From contig CALQJX020000002.1 in the NCBI GenBank assembly GCA_943331005.2, positions 1-64,000 on the forward strand: a stretch of 64,000 bases of DNA, read 5' to 3'. Source of the stretch: Bordetella parapertussis (GTDB taxonomy: Bacteria; Bacteroidota; Bacteroidia; Chitinophagales; Chitinophagaceae). Made by a program: the position numbers and the translations under genes. The notes below the pieces were generated by a model. The model was not told the origin of the DNA and searched no databases. It saw only the letters and a list, made by a program, of their open reading frames with translations. Below, in pieces: positions 57,779 to 64,000 of this stretch. Position 1 is the first letter of the stretch, and each line of letters starts with the position of its first letter.

Positions 57779-60700
57779 TTATGCTTTTTTGATCTTTATT
57801 CCTCCTCGCTTTTTCTCTTCTCTGTCTTCACCTGGCTTACCCAGTTTTGTTTCATTATCATCGAGATTCTTGTCTATCAATAACAGTCGGGGATCAACAA
57901 CTACCTTATATGGCTTATCCAACACAGTCAGGTGCAATGCGTTCTTGCCGGGTACCAGTTTATATTTATTGAGGCTGATCAGTGTCTTCCTGTCTTTATA
58001 TATACCAATTTCTACATAGTTACTTCCTGCTGCTTTCATTTCTTTACCAGTGCTGTCGGCATACGTTTTATTCATATTTATTGTCACATCTACCACATAG
58101 CCCTTGTCGGTTTTATTCCTTTTGGCATTTTCTATCTTATTATCGTAAATAGTGATCTTGTCGAAAACATCTGTAATAAAATACTGCAAAGAGTCTGGTG
58201 TAGACTGCCTTATTGATGCGATCAGATCCAGTGTTGTTGGGTAAGGAGGCCCTTTGAAAGCATATTTTTCAATAAAGCGCTTCACTGCATGATTCATACT
58301 ATCCTCTCCCAGATATTTGTTCAGTGCATGCATTTGCAAACCACCCTTCTGATATAAGATATAAGCCTGACCAATGTCTGTATATGCCCAAGGCTTTTCT
58401 TTCTCCGACTCTCCCGAGCGAGACCTCAGGTAATTATCCATCTCTATCTTCAGGAACTTACGTAATCTGTCTTCTCCATATTCGCGCTCCAGTACCATTA
58501 TAGAACCATACTGAGCCAGCGATTCTGAAAGTATGTTTGACCCCTCCACATCGGCACCTATTACCTGATGTGCAAACCACTGGTGTGCCACTTCATGCGC
58601 AGTTACGTAGAACGGATAATCAACATTCTCCTTGCTGCTGTCACTCACATCTGCTATGAACCCAATACCCTCGGAAAACGGTATCGTATTAGGGAAAGAC
58701 TGTGCAAATGAAGCATATCTTGGAAATTCAAGTATACGCACCTGCCTATGCTGATATGGTGAAAATGAAGCACTATAATATGCCAGCGACTGCTTGATAC
58801 CATGCATCATTCTGTCCAGGTTGTATTCATGTCCCTTCTGGTAATATATTTCCAGGTTCACGTCGTTCCATTTCTCTTTCTTCACCATATACCTTGCCGA
58901 AAGGAAAGAATAGAAATTCAGGATCTTACTATCCATTTTATATTGGTAATATTTTCTGCCATTGCTTACCCATTCTTTCTGCAGGTAGCCCGGTGCTACT
59001 GCAATTTGGTCTGGTTCCGTGCTCAGGGTTGCTTCCAGAGTTATAAAGTCAGCATCATGAACAAATAGGTTTCTTTGCCAGGCTGCAGTATCGTTTATCT
59101 TATTGGCAGTTGGCCTGTATGCCAATCCGTGTTTCTTACGGTCTGCATTATTAGATATTTCATATTGCGAATTGTACCCTATAGACGGCAGGAAAGATTG
59201 ATTATTTACGAAAGTACCATTATACAATGGCGTCCCCAACCCTGTGAAGTTGTGCTGAAAACCCTTCGTTACCATATCCAGATCAAAAGACATGGTAACA
59301 GTATCTCCCGGTTGCAATGGCTGTGTCAATTTCAGGATCCTGTAATCTGCGATTTCAGAATCGGCATATACCTGCTTCCAGCCGCGCGAGAGGTTCACAA
59401 AATGTATTTCCATTTCTCCGGGTATCAGTATGTGAACAGAATCAATAACTTTTGATGTCTTGTTCTGCAAAACATAAGTACCTTCAGCATGCAAACCTCG
59501 TTTCTTAGGATAGATGTCTACATTCAATTTCACATCGGTGATCTTTGGTTGAGCAATATCTTTATACTTACTGTACTTACGCTCATATGCCACCTGATCG
59601 TCTTCCTGCTGTGCATCTGTCTGAAATTTATTCAGCACGTTCGTATTGTAATAGATATATCCTCCAAACCCCACAAAAAATACAAATGAAGTACCAACCA
59701 ACAACCAAGATCTGCGATTTGTTTTCAGGAATGCCTCTTCAAATCGCAGCTTCAGACTTTTCTCAGTTCCTCTTGCCCACAACAAACTTGAAAGACCAGC
59801 CAGTGCCAGACAGAATGCACCCCAGTACAACTTGAATACAATGAATGGCCATACTATATGCCCGAAACCATTCATGGCAGAATATACCACCGATGGATTG
59901 GATGAGAATATGAACAGATTATGCTTCAGCACCAGCATTGCAAATACACTGTTCCAGAAATAAAATAGCGACACTATAAAATACCCTATGTATTTGTTCT
60001 TCACCAACGTTTGTACAAACACCGATACTACTGCCAGCATCCACATATCAGGCAACAGAAAGCCAAACAGATACTGTACATACAGCAGCGGTTCTATATC
60101 TGTATATCCTTTTGATAGCTGAACGATGATACCGCAAACCATTACTACCGTCATTAGTATCACCTGCATAAACATGAGGCCCGACAGCTTACTTACGTAA
60201 AAGATCCAGTTAGGCACCGGCAGCGCATCTGTAATATTGCTCATTCTGAACTCACGCTCGCGCCACACCAGTTCACCGCCAAAGAGTATAGTAAGTATCA
60301 CTATGAACAAGGTAAACGTGCCTCCAAAACTCTCTACTACCTGGTAGGTTACCGGCAAGGTAGCTGTCTCATATATCTGTCCCAGCTGGGTGGAAGCAAC
60401 AAAGAGCAGTAGCATACCGAAGAGTAATATGATACGGAAATATACATTTCGTAACAGCGACATACATTCATTTACAGCCAGTCCCCATAAGTTGCCCATC
60501 ATGGCTCCTGTTGTATAGATTGGGTGAACAACCGGCAAAGAGTCTTTGCGGAAAAAAGAAGGTACAAAGTTCAGCTTAGTGGCCTCCATTGCCTTTGGTT
60601 TCTTGAAGGATATCCTTCTCGGAGCAGAAGAAAAAGAAAAGAATGAATAACCAACAGCCCATACTATAACTGCTACACCCAACCATAAAAGCCTGTTTAA

Positions 60701-61438
60701 AAGAAAATAACCGGTTAGAGGTAAGGCTTGGTGATTCCTGTCCCATGTGCTCCAGTATTTGGTAATAGTGCGCTTGGCAAAATTACCCATCGGGTCTGCT
60801 AGTGCTGCTATCGACTGGTGTTCCAGCGTGCCGAATACAGAACTGGCTATTCCATTAGCCACAAAGAAAATAATTAGCGATAACCATATCACAAATATAT
60901 CTCTCGATATAAGGCTCACAGCAAAGAATATAGTACCAAATACTATAGCATTTGGTACAACCGTAAACAGATAACTGTTCACATATGGCGACAAAAGGAA
61001 CGCACCTATCCTGTCAGGGTTTACCATGGGCATGGCATAGCCGAGTATCATACCGAATGCAGGTCCGGTAAGAACGAGTAATGCGATGAACATAGATGCA
61101 GAAAAACGACCGCTCAGATAACTGAACCTGGATACAGGCGTAGTAAAGATCATTGAATAGGTATTGTACTTAAAGTCTTTAAGTACCGCATTACCCACAA
61201 TAGCTACCAGAATGATAAGGCCTATATAATTATTGATCTGACCAAAAAAAGCATCAATAACCAGCGGTGAGTTAGCATATATTTTCTCTCCACCCATGTT
61301 GAACTTCACATCAGGAAAAGCACCACCCACCATCAGTGCCACAAAAAATGTCACTACCAGCAACACAAAGAAGTATATATAAGTGGACAGCGATCGTAGC
61401 AATCGCCTCACCTCAAAAGTGAATATTGAACCGAACAT
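57779..61438 (-). CDS. ABC-2 type permease fused to an M1-family metallopeptidase domain
   Basis: A 1219-residue protein. About 600 N-terminal residues hold two ABC-2 permease units of roughly six helices each, the first beginning FTFEVRRLLRSLSTYIYFF and the second NECMSLLRNVYFRIILL. A linker and beta domain (about 600-830) lead to a gluzincin domain with H948-E-V-A-H952 and the downstream Glu in LSESLAQYGS. The GxMEN exopeptidase motif expected upstream appears replaced by PFSEG. The C-terminus is Lys/Glu-rich. The ATPase gene lies 56 bp upstream, so the pair forms a full exporter-peptidase system. The peptidase probably faces the periplasm. Proteins of this architecture occur in Bacteroidota; substrate and role are not established. 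Confidence 0.88.
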   Translation of the reverse strand: MFGSIFTFEVRRLLRSLSTYIYFFVLLVVTFFVALMVGGAFPDVKFNMGGEKIYANSPLVIDAFFGQINNYIGLIILVAIVGNAVLKDFKYNTYSMIFTTPVSRFSYLSGRFSASMFIALLVLTGPAFGMILGYAMPMVNPDRIGAFLLSPYVNSYLFTVVPNAIVFGTIFFAVSLISRDIFVIWLSLIIFFVANGIASSVFGTLEHQSIAALADPMGNFAKRTITKYWSTWDRNHQALPLTGYFLLNRLLWLGVAVIVWAVGYSFFSFSSAPRRISFKKPKAMEATKLNFVPSFFRKDSLPVVHPIYTTGAMMGNLWGLAVNECMSLLRNVYFRIILLFGMLLLFVASTQLGQIYETATLPVTYQVVESFGGTFTLFIVILTILFGGELVWREREFRMSNITDALPVPNWIFYVSKLSGLMFMQVILMTVVMVCGIIVQLSKGYTDIEPLLYVQYLFGFLLPDMWMLAVVSVFVQTLVKNKYIGYFIVSLFYFWNSVFAMLVLKHNLFIFSSNPSVVYSAMNGFGHIVWPFIVFKLYWGAFCLALAGLSSLLWARGTEKSLKLRFEEAFLKTNRRSWLLVGTSFVFFVGFGGYIYYNTNVLNKFQTDAQQEDDQVAYERKYSKYKDIAQPKITDVKLNVDIYPKKRGLHAEGTYVLQNKTSKVIDSVHILIPGEMEIHFVNLSRGWKQVYADSEIADYRILKLTQPLQPGDTVTMSFDLDMVTKGFQHNFTGLGTPLYNGTFVNNQSFLPSIGYNSQYEISNNADRKKHGLAYRPTANKINDTAAWQRNLFVHDADFITLEATLSTEPDQIAVAPGYLQKEWVSNGRKYYQYKMDSKILNFYSFLSARYMVKKEKWNDVNLEIYYQKGHEYNLDRMMHGIKQSLAYYSASFSPYQHRQVRILEFPRYASFAQSFPNTIPFSEGIGFIADVSDSSKENVDYPFYVTAHEVAHQWFAHQVIGADVEGSNILSESLAQYGSIMVLEREYGEDRLRKFLKIEMDNYLRSRSGESEKEKPWAYTDIGQAYILYQKGGLQMHALNKYLGEDSMNHAVKRFIEKYAFKGPPYPTTLDLIASIRQSTPDSLQYFITDVFDKITIYDNKIENAKRNKTDKGYVVDVTINMNKTYADSTGKEMKAAGSNYVEIGIYKDRKTLISLNKYKLVPGKNALHLTVLDKPYKVVVDPRLLLIDKNLDDNETKLGKPGEDREEKKRGGIKIKKA

Positions 61439-61494
61439 CTTTAATATTTTTAGAAATTGAAAAATCCTTCCTCACAGCAATTAAAAATCACATT

Positions 61495-62355
61495 CTATCC
61501 AATATTTGCAAAGTATATATCCTCCAGTGTTGCCCTCTCTGTCACAAAACCATTACCCGGGTCTGTATCACAATATACATGTACCATCATTTTGCCTCCA
61601 CTCAGTTTAGAAAGCACCAGTTTATAGTCGGCCTGATAGCGTGCCACCTCGTCCTTCTCTACCCGCTTGCTCCAGATCTTACCCTGATAGCTGTTCAGCA
61701 TCTCTTCCGGATTGCCACGCTGCACCACTTTTCCGCCTGCAATGATTGCCATATCGTTACACAATTCGCTCACATCATCTACAATGTGGGTAGAAAGAAT
61801 TACTACTATGTTCTCCCCTATTTCACTCAGCAGATTATTAAACCTAAGCCTTTCCGCAGGATCCAGACCTGCTGTTGGTTCATCTACTATTATAAGCCGC
61901 GGATTGCCAATAAGCGCCTGTGCAATACCAAAACGCTGTTTCATACCACCGGAATAGCCTGCCAGAAACTTGGTTCTGTGGTTATAAAGGTTCACCTGCT
62001 CCAGCAACGATTTCACCAGATCTTTTCTTTCCTTATCGTTATTTATCCCCTTTAGTCGTGCTATATAATGCAGCATTTCCTCTGCCGACACCTTGGGATA
62101 TACACCAAACTCCTGCGGCAGGTAACCGAGTGTTTTACGCAGTTCCTGCTTGTTTTGCATCACATCTATCCCATCAAATACTATAGTGCCGCTGTCTGCA
62201 TCCTGCAATGTAGCTATAGTACGCATCAACGAGCTTTTTCCGGCACCATTAGGCCCCAGCAGGCCAAACATACCATTGGATATATTCAGGGTTACATCCT
62301 TCAGCGCCTGTACACCGTTGGGATATGTCTTGGAAAGATTAGAGATCTGTAGCAT
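61495..62355 (-). CDS. ABC transporter ATP-binding protein
   Basis: A 286-residue ATPase. Walker A is G34-P-N-G-A-G-K40-S41, the Q-loop YLPQEFG, the signature YSGGMKQR, Walker B LIIVDEPTAGLD, and the H-loop His in LSTHIVDD. The domain type is that of ABC-2 exporters (CcmA/NatA-like). About 60 C-terminal residues form an accessory domain ending GNGFVTERATLEDIYFANIG. It is the first gene of the operon with the permease-peptidase and energises it. The ATG at 62355 lies 9 bp after a perfect palindrome. Confidence 0.93.
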   Translation of the reverse strand: MLQISNLSKTYPNGVQALKDVTLNISNGMFGLLGPNGAGKSSLMRTIATLQDADSGTIVFDGIDVMQNKQELRKTLGYLPQEFGVYPKVSAEEMLHYIARLKGINNDKERKDLVKSLLEQVNLYNHRTKFLAGYSGGMKQRFGIAQALIGNPRLIIVDEPTAGLDPAERLRFNNLLSEIGENIVVILSTHIVDDVSELCNDMAIIAGGKVVQRGNPEEMLNSYQGKIWSKRVEKDEVARYQADYKLVLSKLSGGKMMVHVYCDTDPGNGFVTERATLEDIYFANIG

Positions 62356-62364
62356 TCTGTTTGG

Positions 62365-62387
62365 TTTAACGATTGTATATCGTTAAA
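62365..62387. promoter_or_regulatory. Perfect 9-bp palindrome, candidate operator of the ABC/M1 operon
   Basis: TTTAACGAT and ATCGTTAAA flank a 5-nt TGTAT spacer. It lies 9 bp upstream of the ATPase start codon, the right place for a repressor site over the transcription start. There is no T tract, so a terminator is unlikely. No regulator gene is adjacent. Confidence 0.5.
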
Positions 62388-62479
62388 GTTCAGATTTTGT
62401 TACAGGTTTTTGTAAATTATTTTCGCTTTCAGCATGAAATCCCCCTCTTGCGCCCCTCTCGACACCACATCCAGCGCAT

Positions 62480-62511
62480 AAAAAAAGTGCCACACCCAAG
62501 GGTATGGCACT
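62480..62511 (-). terminator. Rho-independent terminator of nrdA
   Basis: The stem AGTGCCA (62486-62492) with TGGCACT (62505-62511) continues through one mismatch into ACC/GGT. Seven T follow on the minus strand. It lies 28 bp past the stop codon. Confidence 0.82.
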
Positions 62512-62538
62512 ATATTAACCATCAATTAATATCCAATA

Positions 62539-64000
62539 CTAAGAACTGCAGGTAATGCAACCTTCCTCCATGCTGCAGGTTGGACCCGCATATTCTGTTG
62601 TTATTTCGTCTTCATCAGTTGCAGCTGCACTTGGTTCGCTGGTAGGAATAACCGGCTCTATTTCCTGGCTAGCCTGCTTCTCTACGGTAAACTGTACAGC
62701 CTGTGTTGCAGCCTGTGTACGCAGATAATACATGCCTGTTTTCAGACCTTTCTTCCATGCGTAGAAGTGCATAGATGTCAGTTTAGACATGGTTGGGCTG
62801 TCTACAAACAGATTCAGCGACTGTGACTGGCAAATGTAAGCGCCCCTATCTGCAGCCATATCTATCAGATTACGCTGTTTTATTTCCCAAACTGTTTTGT
62901 ACAGTTCTTTAATGTTGCCTGGTATCTCATCAATGTGCTGGATAGATCCATTTGCTTTGATGATACTGTTCTTCATCGTATTGTTCCACAGGCCCAATTC
63001 TGCCAGATCCTTCAGCAGATGCTTGTTCACAATAATGAACTCACCGCTCAATACCCTGCGGGTATAAATGTTAGAAGTATATGGTTCAAAACACTCGTTG
63101 TTGCCCAGTATCTGAGAAGTAGATGCTGTTGGCATTGGTGCTACCAGCAGAGAGTTACGCACACCTACCTCCATAACTTCGGTACGCAGTGTTTCCCAGT
63201 CGTAGCGGTCTGATGGCTGTATGTTCCACAAATCGAACTGGAACTGACCTTTAGAAAGTGGTGAACCATGGAACGTTTCATAATGTCCTTCCACTTTTGC
63301 TATATCCTTACTCGCAGTCATAGCGGCAAAGTAAATGGTCTCAAAAATGTTCTTATTCAGCAACTTAGCCATTTCGCACTCAAATGGAAGACGCATCAGT
63401 ATAAATACATCTGCAAGTCCCTGCACACCCAGGCCTATCGGGCGGTGGCGCATATTCGAGTTACGTGCTTCTTCAACAGGATAATAGTTATTGTCTATGA
63501 TCTTGTTCAGATTGCAGGTAATATGGTAGGTCACTTCATATAACTTATCAAAGTTGAATTTACCATCCTGCACAAAACGTGGCAGTGCTAAAGAAGCAAG
63601 GTTACAAACTGCCACATCATCAGGGCTGGTATATTCTATGATCTCTGTACAAAGGTTACTGCTCTTTATAGTACCCAGGTTCTGCTGATTGCTTTTTGCA
63701 TTGGCGGCATCTTTATAGAGCAGGTAAGGAGTACCTGTTTCTATCTGTGCTTCCAGTATCGCAAACCACAGATCCTGTGCTTTTATAGTTTTCCTTGCAC
63801 GTCCGTCAGCTTCGTACTTTGTGTAAAGTGCCTCAAATGCTTCACTGTGACATTCAGACAAACCCGGTGCTTCATTAGGGCAGAAGAGACTCCAGGAACC
63901 ATTTTCTTCAACACGCTTCATGAACAGATCTGGTATCCACAGTGCATTGAACAAATCGCGAGCCCTGTTCTCTTCTTTACCATGGTTTTTCCTGATGTCG
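62539..64000 (-). CDS. nrdA: Ribonucleoside-diphosphate reductase large subunit, 5' end cut by window edge
   Basis: The C-terminal 486 or so residues of class Ia/b ribonucleotide reductase are present, and the frame stays open to the right edge. Seen are [14 protein letters not shown], the active-site set in SNLCTEI (equivalents of N437, C439 and E441 of E. coli NrdA), the second redox Cys in [20 protein letters not shown], the radical-path tyrosines in KTGMYYLRT, and a flexible tail with the redox pair in CITC. The first redox Cys (C225 equivalent) lies beyond the window. The enzyme makes deoxyribonucleotides. An nrdB partner is not in view. Confidence 0.94.
   Translation of the reverse strand, partial: DIRKNHGKEENRARDLFNALWIPDLFMKRVEENGSWSLFCPNEAPGLSECHSEAFEALYTKYEADGRARKTIKAQDLWFAILEAQIETGTPYLLYKDAANAKSNQQNLGTIKSSNLCTEIIEYTSPDDVAVCNLASLALPRFVQDGKFNFDKLYEVTYHITCNLNKIIDNNYYPVEEARNSNMRHRPIGLGVQGLADVFILMRLPFECEMAKLLNKNIFETIYFAAMTASKDIAKVEGHYETFHGSPLSKGQFQFDLWNIQPSDRYDWETLRTEVMEVGVRNSLLVAPMPTASTSQILGNNECFEPYTSNIYTRRVLSGEFIIVNKHLLKDLAELGLWNNTMKNSIIKANGSIQHIDEIPGNIKELYKTVWEIKQRNLIDMAADRGAYICQSQSLNLFVDSPTMSKLTSMHFYAWKKGLKTGMYYLRTQAATQAVQFTVEKQASQEIEPVIPTSEPSAAATDEDEITTEYAGPTCSMEEGCITCSS

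Noticed and set aside
61426..62055. Open plus-strand frame of 209 codons
   Set aside because: It is antisense to the ABC ATPase gene, which has all nucleotide-binding motifs. The antisense frame shows none.

Overview
The window looks like chromosomal DNA of a Bacteroidota bacterium, probably of the Chitinophagales/Chitinophagaceae type (inference). The evidence is: type IX secretion (T9SS) C-terminal sorting domains on several large surface proteins, a TamL-type lipoprotein Omp85, a Porin_10-type outer-membrane protein, DUF4476 and CarboxypepD_reg-like proteins, almost no Shine-Dalgarno sites, and at least ten copies of the Bacteroidota -7 promoter element TAnnTTTG directly upstream of genes. 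These promoter boxes also decide several start codons: they show that the longest open frames of the ASST-like, TrmH-like, serine dehydratase and HsdR_N-like genes begin too far upstream.

Layout. 1-2639: 5' part of a minus-strand secreted protein with a glycine-rich head and Ig-like modules, cut by the left edge. 2.8-5.6 kb: a divergent pair made of an arylsulfotransferase-like protein and a diheme TsdA-like cytochrome lipoprotein. 5.7-19.8 kb: mostly housekeeping genes (arginase, DUF4476 protein, SpoU/TrmH methyltransferase, TamL, membrane pyrophosphatase, RhlE-type helicase, an apparently highly expressed T9SS cargo protein, TopA, a SirB1-like protein). 19.85-21.7 kb: a small accessory patch with a decayed T9SS/Ig-like pseudogene and an orphan trypsin-like protease. 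21.8-27.9 kb: RuvX, KdtA, L-serine ammonia-lyase, a small envelope protein, a CtpA/Prc protease and an orphan HsdR_N-type nuclease-domain protein.

28.0-46.3 kb holds one gene for a 6103-residue secreted protein. It has a mosaic head (FN3-like, CUB-like, Ig-like, MAM-like), an array of 12 Ig-like repeats each exactly 83 aa, three further Ig/PKD-like units, an array of 37 repeats of about 89 aa, three Ig-like domains and a T9SS sorting domain. 46.6-52.3 kb: LipB with a small membrane protein, an exported protein of unknown function, a putative porin and a CarboxypepD_reg-like protein. 52.5-57.7 kb: a secreted thermolysin-family (M4) protease whose C-terminal modules match those of the giant protein. 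57.8-62.4 kb: an ABC transporter operon whose permease is fused to an M1-type metallopeptidase, with a perfect palindrome just upstream. The right edge cuts ribonucleotide reductase NrdA.

How the genes relate: the left-edge gene, the pseudogene, the giant protein and the M4 protease draw on one shared stock of Ig-like/BIG2 modules and T9SS tails, so the window samples an actively shuffling surface-protein repertoire set among housekeeping genes. The most noteworthy items are the giant repeat protein, the shared cassette, the ABC permease-M1 fusion with its candidate operator, the sulfur-related divergent pair and the orphan protease. I saw no CRISPR array, tRNA, rRNA or intact insertion sequence. 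All domain calls come from reading motifs; no database search was run.
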